64,000 nucleotides of DNA from Populus alba (lineage: Eukaryota > Streptophyta > Magnoliopsida > Malpighiales > Salicaceae): positions 4,197,493 through 4,261,492 of the forward strand of contig NC_133287.1 of the NCBI RefSeq assembly GCF_005239225.2. Direction: 5' to 3'. This document shows, piece after piece, positions 48,130 to 61,776 of the stretch. Each line of letters begins with the position of its first letter. Within the stretch, counting starts at the first letter, position 1. The notes below the pieces were generated by a model. That model worked only from the letters and a program-made list of their open reading frames with translations. It was not told the origin of the DNA and did not search any database. The position numbers were made by a program, and so were the translations under genes.

Positions 48130-51100
48130 GTATCTGGACACTCTTCGATTGACTTCAGATTCTACTATCTATTCTTGTAATAAAGTTGAAATATTTAGGC
48201 ATAAAAAGTCTGTATCTATGAAAATTTCAAACCCAGGTGACTTTTAAACCTCCAAGTTAAAGAGTTTATCGTATAGATGGATTAGAAAATAGAGTTTTTG
48301 ATTTTGTTACGCCAAACGCAACCATGAATTTGTTGATGGGAACTTATGAAGAATAGATGCTTGTTTCTTGAATGTCAGGACTTATGGCCGGCGATCTAAC
48401 CTCGGACCACATGATCCATATTCGATGTTCATAATCTGTCCTCTACGAGACACGAGTTTAAAGTTACGATGGATCGTGGAGCTCATTTGGGCATGCAAGA
48501 ACCAAATAGAGCTCATAGTCATAAATTATAAAAATTATAATTGGAGTAGTAAACGTTGCATGTAACTCGTGAGGTTTATAACTCGATTAAAAATGGTGTT
48601 TCTCAAAATATTTTCTGAACTCTGATATTTTACTATTTAAAAAAGAAACTCTTCAACTTAGGGTTGGATATAATCCTGTAGATAATAAGGGGGTCACGGG
48701 TTCTCGTCTCTGGGTTCCAAATTCCCTAGCTCTACTAGTCCAGTAAAGCGCAGACAAGAACTGGTATCTAGCTAGCTCATAGCAGTTCCTAGATATGTTA
48801 GGGTCTAGCCCTAATTTATTTTGTACTAGTTCCGTTGCAGATAGCTATTGTTGGCATGGACGAAAGCAAGAACAAAACAATGTACACGTAATGTAAAGAC
48901 AAACACATTGAGATTTTTTTTTTATTTGTTATTTTTCATCATATTTAACTATTAATTTAAATGATAAACCCTACCCTTCGAAATGTGGGTTGTTTCTCAT
49001 TGTCACAGCTGTCAAAAACATGAGTCGGGGAGGGATAAGAGATTCAACAGCAGCAAGCAGCAAGCAGCAAGTTCCATTTCGAAGGGTAGCCATCCATCAA
49101 TCACTTGTCCACATCTACAGTCTTGGCTTTTCCATCTCTTTATTTTATTTTGGTTAAATTACTCGGTCATCAATTATTCATGAATAATTGTGTGCACAAT
49201 TTCCCAATTATTCAGCTTCGAACAAGTGCAATCCAGTCCCCTAACTTGACATTGAAACCTCAATTTGGTCTTCTTGCTATCATTTATTATTGATGCCGTT
49301 AAAGATCCATATGCTCTGTTATAAGCTGTTGTTATTTGGCTTATAGCTCCCAAAATCTCTCTTCTTTTTTCCCATCCATCACTACTCCGTCGTCCTTTAT
49401 ATATATAGTTATAGTTATCCTTGAAGGGAAAAAAAAATAGGACGAGAGAAGGCAAAGAGAAGTAGTTTGAGAGAGAAAGAGCAAGCAAGCAAACATAGAA
49501 TTTATTTTCCTTTTCTAACTCTTGATATTAAATGTTTTCATCAACTTATCACGGGATCTTTCCCTCTAGCACGACTCACGTGATAAACTAGAGGTTATAT
49601 CTCTAAGTATTATTATTATTATTATTTGAATTATAAATCTCTATTCCAATTAGCGAGTCATAATCACTAATGATTTTTTTTAAAAGTAAATATAGGGTGA
49701 TGACCTCCTGTTTTTATGATTGCAGCATTGTTCATGGCAGTTGATTTCATGATCAACTCATCTAATCTTGATCTCTTGATGATTGCTGAAAATAACAATA
49801 AATTGTTTTTCTCTTCTTAATTATCTCTTCGCTGTGGTGTAAATGTTTTTCTTCATCACTGTCTTTTTCTCTTCTTTCTTTGTCATTTGCTAATTGTCTT
49901 GGTCAAAGTACAAAAGAAAAGTTTAAGCATGCATCATTAGCTAGCTAAAACTGCGTTATTTAAGCTTCTTTATGAATTCAAAGAGCATATTGTCATGGCG
50001 CTATTGGCTTATATAAATATATTGTGACCTTTCTCACTAGGATTTCAAGAGGAATTATGTGGAATGTCCTTGTTGCTGAATTTTATATTTATAGATCCAC
50101 ACTAAAGCATACTCCATGCTTTATACACAGCATTAAATTCATACTTTTCGCATATAGAAGATGAGCATGTTACTTTTTTTCTTAATTAGAGTGGCTAAAA
50201 GCAATGGGCACCAGCCTCAAACATATCCTTACTCTAAAAAAGAGAACTAAAAGAGCAAAGATCTTTCATGATCCAATACCCAAATCCCAAGTCTAGCTAG
50301 CTAGCTAACACAACAAGTCATTCACAAGGAATAGGAGAGTGTGTGTGAGAAAAGAAGAGAAAGCTACAATGAGGATGTAGAAAAGTTCTCCACAACCATT
50401 GCAAAGCCCATTTTTTTCACTCGAAAAGGTGGTGTGAAAGGGGGGAGATGGTGGCATGGGTTTGAAGCACAAGAGGACAATTATGATTGTGGTTTGGAAC
50501 AGACTCAAATGGGTTGGAACCTCCATTGCCTTTTCCTATTCTTTTGAATCTTTTATTAACCTTGTAATAGTGGATGAAAGCATCTACTTGCCTCAAAGTT
50601 TGTGATATAGGGTTTCATTTTGGTCCCACGGATCTTGGATGGGGTTCCACAAAATTTGGTACAACTATCTTTCAAGGATGGACCGTGGTGTGCTGCCTAG
50701 GTGTTAAGATAATGCTTGCACAAAAGTTTATTCTTCTCTTCTTTTTATTATTTTTATCGTGTAAGAGAGCTTGATCATCATGGTATTAGCCTATTAGGAA
50801 GGTGCTAAGTGTGGTCTTTCTAGGTGGACCACTCGCTCTCCATCTCCATCCTTCATCATTTTCGACTTAAGAAGTGGCTGGTTATGGTCTTTTTTTGCTG
50901 GACCACTGGTTGTTCATGTATATGAGCTAAATTACTTGGATAAAATTAAGTTGTGATGTCCCAGTTGAGTCCTGAATAGCTTCCATGAAATATTATAGCT
51001 AAAGCAGAGAATTAAAATATATATAAGGGAAATTTCTGGTTCATTTCATTGAATTATTAAACTAGCAGTAATAATTATGTAGTGAGATGAAACACCAAGT

Positions 51101-52250
51101 GAATTGCAAGGCTAATTGCACAGTGACACCCCTTCAATACATAGATTTATTTCCTTGTTTTGTTTGTTATAAGTATATATATGTTGCAAGAGATCGTGAT
51201 TTATAATTCATCAATGTTGGAATCTGTCAATAAACTCTATGAACAAGTCATTATTTATTAATCGATGTGTCGTAATTTCTCTAGCTAGTTATGATTCTTT
51301 GCCAGCATTATTCCATACAGAGGATAATTTTTGAGGCATTTCATTAAAAAACCTTAATTGAAACTCAGTCAAAATTCAATTAATTATTTATGGACAGCAA
51401 TTACTTAACTTCTCGCTCAGTAAATTATTTATCGATCCCTAGCCATTGCATTTGTTAGCAGGAGCATCAACTAAAGAATTATGGAGAATTACGTACAAAA
51501 CTAGAATTGTTCTTGGTATTCCTGAAATTGTTTCCCACTTCGTGAGGGTTTGGATTCTTTTTTCCAAATTAAACAAAGCAATCGACCTTTTAGAAGGCTA
51601 TTAGATAAAGAGAAATGAATCAAATGATTATACGTAATGATAGAAAAGTGATGGGGTAGCAAAGTTGACATGTAGCACCTGGGTATCATTTCCCTTTGCT
51701 TTTACCTCCAGCTTAAAGAGGTCAAATGCCTCCCATGGGAGTCATTAAGACATTTAATTAGGAGTAGTTTGGACTCCAGCCCTTAATTACTACATAAACT
51801 TGGTCAAATTCAAGGATTTGATGTTAAAATCTTAATCAATCATGACTTCTATGCAATAATATTTTTTTGTCTTCCCCGCAAACATTATAGCTAGCCAGCC
51901 TCCATCCCCCTTTTCGAGAGATCTTGCATTTAACCTCCAAAACAGCAGCGTGACAGGTAGCATCGCCCTGATACGCCCTTGCTTTGTAACGGGAGACACA
52001 TTTCATTGATCATGTTGATGAGGTAAGAGGAGGAAAATAATGCAAATTAAACATCATCATCACCTTGTAGTAAATTGTCAAAGCTTGCTCCATTCACCTC
52101 TCTTGCTTTGCTCCATATGCTAAGCTAACGTGCGTATTTGACAGGGAGTACAGTTTCCACGCGGTTGACATGGCCATCATCCCGAGTTATTATAGCCCTC
52201 ACTACCTAACCTGTGCTGCTCACCACTTGCCTCTGTTGGTGTTGTTTTGG
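48130..52250. other. Intergenic, no gene recognised
   Basis: Mixed composition with AGCTAGCT runs (e.g. near 50293-50308), a CAGCAAG repeat at 49051-49072 and a TTA run near 49610-49625. A segment at 50330-50560 is relatively G+C-rich with short open frames on both strands. A B-box-like GGGTTCCAAATTCCC near 48710 may be a SINE remnant. No known microRNA precursor sequence was spotted. Confidence 0.45.
50811..50907. repeat. Repeated short hairpin motif
   Basis: GTGGTCTTTCTAGGTGGACCAC at 50811-50832 (outer bases pair) recurs imperfectly as ATGGTCTTTTTTTGCTGGAC-CACT at 50884-50907. Both can fold as small GGTC/GGACC stem-loops. Confidence 0.5.
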
Positions 52251-52429
52251 GGCTGTGATTCAATCTTTTTTTTAATAAAAATTGAGGTTTTTAATTTAAA
52301 AATTAACTTTTACTAGTTTTTTTTATATTAAAAATAAATCTTAAAAAATATATTGTTTTGATTCATTTTCATATACAATCATTATCATATTCTCAAACAC
52401 TTTTACATTTTAAGGCATGTTAGAGAGTA

Positions 52430-52795
52430 TGATAAAGATTGTTTTTAAAAAATATTTTTTTTATTTGAAAATATATTAAAATAATATTTATTTTTTTAAT
52501 TAAAATTTATTTTTTATATTAACACATCATGCAAAATTATTAAAAAAAAAATTAAAATAAAAAAATTCAAAAATTCCTAAAAATATAGTTGAACCACAAT
52601 ACGAAGAGCGTGTTTGGCAGTGTGGTAGCGGTTGCTTTTCAAATAGTTTTTCGTGCCGAAATACAGCCAATGATGTTTTTTCATTTTTTAAAAATATTTT
52701 TTACATTAGCACATCAAAACGATGTACAAACCGCACTTTTTAAAAAAAAAAAAAAAATTTACCGAAACACAAGTTGAAACGCACATAAATACTAC
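52430..52795. repeat. Two adjacent dispersed AT-rich elements
   Basis: The first (about 52430-52600) has the GAAAATATATTAAAATAATA signature. The second (about 52605-52795) starts GCGTGTTTGGCAGTGTGGTA, contains ACATTAGCACATCAAAACGA and ends near AAACGCACATAAAT. The start GTGTTTGG and the end near AAACGCAC are roughly inverted, suggesting a MITE-like element. I recall this second sequence as frequent in poplar. Confidence 0.6.
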
Positions 52796-54062
52796 CTAAA
52801 TAAAATTTATAATACAGTGAAGTGTGGTTAAAACTATATTCACTGTAGGTATAATTTTAAAAAATATTTATTTAATTAACACACTATATTTATATATAAA
52901 TCCTAATAAAAATTATTTTCTAAAATTTAATTTAAAAAAAATATATATTTTTTTTTCAACTTACGTTTTCCAAGTACCACAAAAGCCACCAGTTACAAAC
53001 TGACTTGCTGTGCCATGGCATTTCAGCTATATTTGTTCAGTTCTGTGTTGTGTGTTACAGGCTAGCAGCTAGCTAGCTATATCTCTAGGGTCTAGCTTAA
53101 CATGAAATAGCTTTTGATTAATTTTTATTTCTCGTGTTTTTTAGGGGGGCCCGAAAGTGCGATAGTTGATAGGATTCTTTTGGTAAGTTGGCACAGTTAA
53201 GAAAAATATTTTGTAAAGTAACACAAAATAAAAAAAACATTTAGAGATATAGAATAATTAAAGTATGACAATTGATATTTGTAACAAACGAGTTGCAGAT
53301 ATTAATTATAACTTATATATTATAAATGGTATATGTTCTAATAAATTTATTATGAGATAATTTATCTCGTCATCAATTCTCTCCTAAAAAAAGCAATTAA
53401 TATAATTTAAATAACTAGTTTTTCAGCAACAAAATATAATTTATATAATTTACATAAAACATACATAACATATTTAATCATAAATAATAAATTTAGATTG
53501 ATGATTAACACAACATAATATTTTATTAAAAAATAAATTAATTATATATTTATTTATAATTCTTATAACATATAATAACATGTAATTATATCTAATAATC
53601 ATCTCAATTTGTAAAAGAGCCTAGAGCATCCTTGGACTGGTATGGAGCACTTGTATGCAGGTTTGAAATATCATCCTAATTCATCCAACTCAATGATGAG
53701 TCTATAATATCCATGTAGTTGTGAGGATGACCAATATAATCTTAGCTCGTACATGAACTTTGATCACTCGTGGACAAATCAGGAATGCTTGTAGACAAAC
53801 CTAAAATGTTCATGGACAAACCAACATCCCCAACACCTTTATTATAAGCAATTTTATTTTTTGTTAATATTATTTTAAGACAATTAACTTCCTCACCTCT
53901 TGAAAGTTCACCCTAACATAAATTAAGTATAACATTCTCCACATAGCCCTAGTTTTGTAATTAATTTTTTTTTTGTACTGAAAAAAAGAACTCTAGTTAC
54001 TGGTCAGTGTTGATTCAGCTTGGACTTTTGAATATTTATGTTGGATTTAATTTATTGAAGAG

Positions 54063-54340
54063 GATGAATTATTGGTCGTCGGTTCAAGTTGACTAACACT
54101 GTGGATGGTTGAGGAGTTTATTGCCACTTAAAGAAATTGGGTGGGAGTGTTAATCACCAATTGGAACACTGACTGCTCATCTTAATTGTAGAACGACGAT
54201 GAATTGTTGGCCGTTGGTTCAAGTAATTAAGTTTGCCTGACGAACACTGTGGACGGTTGATGAGTTTATTGCCACTTACAGGAACTGGGTGGGAGTGTTT
54301 CTTATCCACGAACAATGACTGCTCATCTTAATTGTGGAAC
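54063..54340. repeat. Diverged tandem duplication of about 135 bp
   Basis: Copies 54063-54194 and 54198-54340 both hold GATGAATT(A/G)TTGG, GTTTATTGCCACTTA, TGGGTGGGAGTGTT and GACTGCTCATCTTAATTGT in order, with indels. No coding frame is kept across them. Confidence 0.9.
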
Positions 54341-55092
54341 CGGACCAGAGTAGTTGAATCTTTTTTATTACAAAGGAGATATTTGAAATCAAGATACCTT
54401 TTCAATTGCTATCTTCAATACCACAATCAATTAAACCATGATATTTTTTAAATTATGCTAGTTTGTAAATTATTATCATCAAGTTATTTTGTTTATATAT
54501 AAAAAAGTCCATATTAAGCTGACTCAACTACACGCTGTATGGTCAAGACAGCCGCCGCCAAGTTGGAAAAGAAGGAGCCCTGGTCAGCCATGTGGTTCGG
54601 TAAATATCTCGGACAAGTCTGCCATAAGTCATAGATTAAGCTCAAAGCTAACCTTGGGTGGGGTTTCACTTGTCTTCGAAGGGATTTCATATTTGTAATG
54701 ACCTAGGAAGTGAGTGAGAGGGAGAAGCTTCTAATTGCTAGGCCTGTGAAGTAGCCGGGTAAGCTGAGCTGGGATGTTGCTGACTCCTAGTTTGGATCTT
54801 TTGGACCTCCCCTTTTCAACTTCGCTTTCCTTTGATGATGTTGATGTTTAATTTTGGAAGCTTCAAATGCTGTCTTAACAGCAAGTATAGCTCGCCTCAC
54901 AGCCTTAAAAAAATATTTTTTAAAAATAAATACATTTTAAAAATTATCTAAAAATAAAAATTACCGCAAAACTAAACAAGTTGTAAATCTTGCTAAATTA
55001 GAAAACTTTATACGCAAGAAGGGATCGTAATGTTTTCTTTGAACACCTTTAACTTAGTCCACCAAACATTGTACTTGGATTTTGATGTATGA

Positions 55093-55377
55093 TTATAAAG
55101 ACGCAACCAATAATGTTGGATCTAAGAATTTGAGTTGGTGGGACTCATAAGGAATCTCAGCTATAAATCTTGTGCAGATCTTAAAAACCTTGCCAACAAT
55201 GGACTCATTTAAGTTCGCATGGCCACCTTGAACCGTGGACATGAGGCAACCATATAGATCTTGAAATGAAAGTGAATGCACAACTCCAAGTTGATATATC
55301 CATAATTGATGGCATAAATACACTGTCCTATATTTGTTAAAATTCATTCGTCCGGATGCACAACTGGCCCATCCCAA
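55093..55377 (-). other. Unrecognised 94-codon ORF, possible gene fragment
   Basis: The frame (MGWASCASGRMNFNKYRTVY..., LWIYQLGVVHSLSFQDLYGC) has balanced codon use and higher G+C than its surroundings. The translation continues, after a stop, as readable but broken frames below 55093. I do not recognise the family. It resembles a decayed coding exon more than random AT-rich DNA. Confidence 0.3.
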
Positions 55378-55479
55378 TTTAAAAACATGGTTCTTCTTTT
55401 TACTGCAATAAATATATACTGACGATCCTTATTAAATCCAGAGGTGAATAAAAAAAATTCAAAAATTAGATTAAATTGA

Positions 55480-55740
55480 GAAAATAAAAAAATCGAACTG
55501 TAAAAAAAAAACCGATTAAAATTTTTAAAAAAACTGATCGATTCAATTTCAGTTTATAAGCCTGGAACCGAAAAAATCGAACTGAACCGAACCCAAAAAA
55601 AAAAAAAAAAAAAAGATCAAGCTAAATTAGAAAAAAAAAAAAAACCGAGTCAAAACCAAGCTAAACGGAGCCAAACTGGTTTAAACCGGTTTTTATTCTA
55701 AAAACCGAATCGAAAATTGATCGGTTTGAATCCAATATTA
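55480..55740. repeat. Dispersed repeat rich in AACCG(A/G) words
   Basis: The motifs ACCGAAAAAATCGAACTGAA, AAACTGGTTTAAACCGGTTT and AACCGAATCGAAAATTGATC cluster here with poly-A runs. This pattern is typical of a dispersed plant repeat whose class I cannot assign. Confidence 0.5.
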
Positions 55741-56043
55741 GTTCTGATCCAAGATTTGGACCCAAAGGTTAAACCAAACTGTTGGACAATATTCAAAATT
55801 TAAATCTTAAAAAATAATTTTAAGCAAATAAACTAAATTTAAAGGTTGATTACTTTTCCATGACAAATTTTTCAGTAATATTTTACATAAAAACAAACAT
55901 ATAAAAACCTATTTAAAAATCAAAAAAATATTTTTTTATAAAATATTTTACACAAAACATTCTAAAAAAGAATTTAATTGTCGTGTAAGAAAGCTAACCC
56001 AAGATGCTCTTATTGTTAATAAAAAATATTAATGTGCTGAGTA

Positions 56044-56325
56044 GTGGTGCTGCCGTGCAATAGAGGTGGCGCCGCGGCAGCCACGAAGGGTCGCTATGTT
56101 TTTGTTTTTTTTTTGGTGCAAGCAAGGGCGACGACGTGCTCAAGTTTACAAAACGCACAGAAAATCCACTACACCAAGGAAAACAAAAGCCCGGTAAGAA
56201 AGGCCATGACTTATGTCAGGATGGATGGTGTTTTCTGGTCAAAAAACTCTCAACTTGTGGGTGACTCAGAGAATATTGAACCTCGTGACGTTGTATTTCA
56301 ACTGAACAACTGTTTGGGAAATTAG
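56044..56325 (+). other. Unrecognised 93-codon ORF
   Basis: A G+C-richer patch encodes MVLPCNRGGAAAATKGRYVF... and then MTYVRMDGVFWSKNSQLVGD. No domain was recognised and no signal peptide is convincing. It is possibly a gene remnant. Confidence 0.2.
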
Positions 56326-56829
56326 AAAAAGGAAAATTTTGGATGAACGTGACAGATTAATTTATGATTTTTTTGAAAAGCAAGCGACAAGCTTTACTGC
56401 TATTCTTTGACCTCTCTGCTCACCATGCAGAACTATGGCTGTTTATAATAGATAATATTAGATCCCCCGTCTCGTCCTCGTTCGTCTTCTTCTCCTCCAC
56501 TCTCTGCTTTTCACTGTGGCTGAGGCAATCAAGCATGCGAGTGCGTCCTCCGACCATGAGGTGGAGACGCCGACCAATTTCTTATGATAATAAAATAAAA
56601 TAAAAGACCTCACTGATTCATTTTTTAGTGGAACAATAAAATAATAATTTTGTTATCTGAAAAAAAAAAACCATGTAACAAGTCATTAAAGTTAAAGTTT
56701 TATATATATATAATCAGTTTCATTTAGGATAATTTGGTAATTTAAAAAATATAAATATTATTCAAAAAATAATTCAACTTGTTAAAGTTTAACATGTTAG
56801 GAGAATGCTTGTGTTCAATGAATCTCTAG

Positions 56830-57560
56830 TTTGTCATTGATGTTCTTTTTTTCCCTCTTGTTTTTTTTCTTTTCCTTGATTTCTACACCTAGCACATAAA
56901 AAATTTTCAAAATATCTTTTTAATTTTTTTTTTTTCATATTTTGCCCATGTTATTTTTATTACTGTTTGTTTTCTATGAAAGTAATTCATAAAATTAAAT
57001 TTATTTCAATTTTATAATTTTAATTTTTTTTTATGTGTCAAATTTGGTCTTCATTCTTTCAATTGTTATTTGTTTTATTTGAGATAATTTTTAAAATTGC
57101 ACTTATTTTACAATTTCATATTCATTTATTTTTTTTTCATATCAATTTTGATCCTCATTTTTTTTATTGTTATTTTTTTTTATTTTTGTAAATTGATATT
57201 TTTTTTACCGATTTCATCCTTCAACATTAAATTAGTTGGAAATTGAGTTTATTAATTGAGCTCAACTTTAGAATTTAACGGGTTATGAATTTGAAAGATT
57301 AACTCACGTTTATAAAAATTTACCAAGTTTGCTTTGTTTTTTTTTTTTATATATATATTTTTAAAACTCATGTTTTTTTAGTTTCATCATTCAATATTTA
57401 TTTAATTGAAGATTGGGCTCCGCTATTTTTTTTTTATTTGCTTTCTATATGATTTTAAAAATAACATGTGTTATCTCATGTTTTTTTTATTTGTCCTTTC
57501 CTTGTTGAATTTAGTTTTTTTTTTAAAAAATTGTTTTTAAATTAAATTAAATTAGTTGAT
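56830..57560. repeat. Degenerate T-rich dispersed repeat
   Basis: Repeated phrases such as TTTCATCCTTCAACATTAAA / TTTCATCATTCAATATTTAT, TTGGAAATTGAG / TTGAAGATTGGG and TTAACGGGTTATGAATTTGA occur in a T-rich background. I recall related sequences as multicopy in poplar. No coding capacity is seen. Confidence 0.45.
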
Positions 57561-58124
57561 TAGATATAAGTATGGAAATGTTTTTTTAAAAAATATTTAG
57601 CCTAGTTTGCTTTCAATGTCATTACTTTGATGGCATGTGCAACATTTTCGATATAATTATACAACTTTTCACAATAATGTTAGAAAAGTTTTGATAAAAA
57701 AAAAATATTTTATGGTGAAGCGGTGTTCACGGGAAAGTGAATTTTCTTTTTTTTAGTCCTTAGTATAATATTACTCTTGTTCATGGGAGAGTGACGGTAA
57801 GTCTTAAATAGAAAATTACTCTTATTTTCTTCCGTGATTCAAACTTATCCATGTATTCTCTCACACGAGCATCTTTAGGTGAATTTGCACTTGAGAATTT
57901 GCTCCTATGAAATAAACATTGTTATAGATTACTATTTCGAGGCTTCTACAATTGTGTTAAAAGTTTTTCATTTGATTATTTTAGCTCTCCGAGTATGAAA
58001 AAAATATATATTTAAGTATCAGAATCCAAATGAAACCAAGCATATTTATAATTTATAATTTTATATAATGTACTCGCTACTAATTTCAAAAGGGCATGTT
58101 GTCAATAATGGTAAAAGTTGTTTT

Positions 58125-58645
58125 TCAAAGTATTTTTGAAAATACATTAAAATAATTTTACTTTTTAAAATTTATTTTTGATATTAATATATTAAAACAA
58201 TAAAAAATAAATTTAAATTAAAAAAAATAAAAATCGGCGAAACAGTTGTTCAATCACTGCACCAAACAGGGATGATAGAAGAAAACTTGTGGTAAAAGTA
58301 AAACCATTCCCAAAATTAGGGATCACTTTGTAAATTCTATCACTATGAAGTATAAAATTTTGAAAAAACATTCCCTCCATTCCAGGTAATGTTGCTGTGA
58401 AATCCAAATTCAAAATCGTTGATAAATTGTGCAGGTTCCCAAGAACGAGGAGATTGAAAGCAAACACTCGTTAGATTTCCAAGTGGAGGGGGTTGTTTTG
58501 GGACAGCATTAAAGTGTTTTAATTTTAAAAATATATTACATTGATATTTTTTTTAGTATTTTTATAATTTTAATATATTTATATTAAAAATAAAAAAATT
58601 ATTCAAATATAATTTTAAATAAAAAACTATTTTGAAGTCCAAATA
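58125..58645. repeat. Two AT-rich dispersed element copies around a short unrelated segment
   Basis: About 58125-58250 and 58510-58645 both carry the ATATTAAA/TTTTGATATTAATATATTAA-type words. Between them, 58250-58500 is more mixed and holds an 84-codon minus frame (58213-58467) with no recognised relative. Confidence 0.5.
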
Positions 58646-59164
58646 CACTCTTCACGTTGCAGCAGCCGAATGTACCAAAGACTTGACCATAGTGCCAAAT
58701 CTGCCACGTATACCGTCAAGAGAACCTGCATGTCGGGTCCCACCTCTTTTTTTTTTTCATTATATCCTGAAATCAGCTTGTAAATATCTCAATTAATTTT
58801 ATATATTCTAAAATTAATGATCATATAAATTATTGGTGGATGTAAGATTTATGGAACTCAAATCAAAAAATAAATCTTTTTTTATTCACAACATGAAAAA
58901 TGAGAAAAAAGATGTTAAAACTAGCTTCTCCTAGATACTCATCTACCTATATTTTTTAAAAAATTACATTCAAAAGAATTAGATTAAAACAATGAAGGTA
59001 ACATGGGAAACAAAAGGAATTAAAATTATATATCTTTTAAATATATAAATTTAATTTATTTATTACTTTAAGTCATGATTAAATTTAATTATAGTAGATA
59101 ATTAGTTTTAAACTGCTTATAAATATATATGTACTTCTTTCTTCAATTATAATAGATAATTAGG

Positions 59165-59310
59165 TTATGTTTGTTTACTATAAACTAGTTTTTTTTAGAA
59201 AATAGTTTTTTTTGAAAAAATGACTTATTTTTTTTATATTTGATAATGTTATAAAAAATAAATTAAAAAATATTTTTTAATGTTTGGTTATATATTTCAA
59301 TAAGCTTGGA
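59165..59310. repeat. Possible MITE-like repeat
   Basis: GTTATGTTTGTTTACTATAA followed by short T/A blocks and ATGTTTGGTTATATATTTCA resembles a common poplar repeat I recall; the ends are not well defined. The sequence from 59310 to 61740 is otherwise AT-rich with no recognised gene. Confidence 0.3.
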
Positions 59311-61751
59311 AGTGCTAGTGTGCTCCTCCCTTTATCCCAATAAAAGAAGAAATAAGAGGGAAATTTCTCTTTAATTATTTAATGAGGCAAGTCACGTGTT
59401 TCACGTGACATCAAAATAAAATCCTAAATCTTTAGGACAATAGCATTACGCTAACAATTTTATTGATTATAGTTTTAATTGAGAAATAAATTTATTTTAT
59501 GATACAATTGGTATAGAAAATAACTTGCATGTACAGTTGAGATTACTCCAATAATCGGGTGGTGAATTTGACGTTTGCCCCCTCGTTTGCCAGGGATAAG
59601 TTAGATGGCAATGAGCATACGTGTAATGAATTAAGGTTTTTATATTCACACCTATTTCCAAAAAACATTTATCTATACTCAATATATTGTGCACCATTCA
59701 AAATATTTATTACTCAAAAGAAAATAAAAGGTAATATATATATTGAAGAGTAATTTCTCATGTAAAATTCTTGATAAATCCAGAACATCCTTATTTTTTA
59801 AAAAACTAGAAAGTATGGCACTCTCATTTCATGGATTGCTCTCATCTTAAGATTCCAATGTATCCATATAATTTGGTGGTTGTGTCCAATCGATCTTTAT
59901 ATATTTAATAAGATCCAATCCAACATATTTTTGTTGTAAAAATAACCGTAATAAACCTTGCGATTTGCATGTTATCTAGTTAAAAATAAATGAGGTTATT
60001 ATTCTATGTCTGTTATGAAACAAGGATCTTAGTTGTTTACATGACATTAAAGATATTTTTTTCATGGAGAAACATTTTTTAAGAGATAAAATTTATAAAA
60101 ATCAGATGAAATAATATTTTATGACAGGCTTATCATATTGCAGATATGGACATATCTTATTAAAAATATATATTTTACTTAAAAAAAAAAAGATATGAGA
60201 ATCTATCTAGGCTCAATAAAAATAGATTTAATAATTAGTTTTGATGAATTTTACTTGTAAGTTATTCCAGATGTGGCATATTTTGAAAAAAAAAAAAAGA
60301 ATTTCTAGCATTTCTTTTTTTGAAATTCTTTAATGAGGGGTATGTTGAATATATAAAATCTAAATTTGGTACGTGTTAGTCATGTGCTTTACATTGGTTA
60401 ATTTTGACGATAAAAATCTAATGAAATGATAGATTCGAGACACAATAATAATATATTGGATATAGTCAAACATACAAGAAGGATACGTGAAGTTAATTCC
60501 CATAAATAAAAATAATAATAAAAGATATGCTAATTGCTGAATGAAAGCAACACCGTTTTGTTTTTTTTCCTGTTGATATTGAAGATGAAGTTGAGTTGAG
60601 TGAAATGAATTATTTTTCTTTCTGATTTTTTTTTTGGTAATATCAAATAGATAATTATTTTTAACGATTCCAAACATTTACTTTCTTTTTTTTCAAAAGT
60701 TATCTGGTCATAACTTATGGTATTTTGATCAAAATGTAACTCAATTTTTAATGATCAACTAACAATTTTAAGCTACTGGTGGGAGAGATGATTCTTTAAC
60801 ATTTTCCATCCTATTATTTTTGATAATTTAACTTTTTAGTTTTTTTTTAAAAATAAATTAAAAATAATATTTATATTTATTAAATCATAAAAAATATTTT
60901 TTTAGAATGTTATTTTTAAGAATAATTATTTTTAAAATTATTATTAAGAATAATCTAGTCATTTCAATCTGCTTTAAAAAATAATAAAAAACTGATAGGT
61001 ACTGTATCCAATATGATAATAATCAATAAATTATTATGAAAAGACCGCAATATTTTTGATAACTAGTTTATAGGTTTATTTAAGACAGAAAAATAGTCAT
61101 TTCACAATCAATATGATAATTTTTTTTTTAAAAATAGTTTTTTATATTAAATATTTTATATCTAGTTGAGTATTATTTACAGTAGATTTTAAGTAGAAAA
61201 TAATAAAAAATAAAAATTAGTTCCAAGTCCGAGTTAGATTATCCTCATCCAAAGTTTCAAAACCCCAAATTCAAAGGCTAAAATCCTCGTTCAAAACAAG
61301 CATCTTTAGTTTTGACAACTCCACTTCTTGAATCTTGATAATCTAACCCCCAAACACGCATGTTTCGATGTTCAGTGTTGTCTTCTCGTTTTGTAGACCA
61401 CCTTTCCATTAATCTATCATTACAATGCCATGAATATTTCTCACTATAATATGGTTTGGTCTGTAAATATTTCCAAGCATGTCGCCACCTGCCTAAAAGA
61501 GTAAATAACACAAAGACAGGCAATAATTTAGTGTCTCGTCTACCCAAATCTAAATCACACAAAACGGCGTCGTTCTCGTTCCTTTACCCTTTATGTCGCA
61601 AGGTCCTGTCACAGTCACTCATTCAAAGATTTCAGTATTTCACCTTCAGTAACTGTCTCTTCTTCCCTGCGCTCGGCCACTCACGTGACTCAGATGACTA
61701 TTCAACAAAGCCATAATGTCATTCTGTGTGCTTCTTTACTCTGCTCGCTAC

Positions 61752-61776
61752 TAATTATTATTATTATTATTATTAT
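61752..61776. repeat. (ATT)n microsatellite
   Basis: About eight ATT units. Confidence 0.95.

Noticed and set aside
61278..61716. 94-codon minus and 86-codon plus ORFs
   Set aside because: Overlapping frames in G+C-richer intergenic sequence, with no recognisable protein family on either strand.
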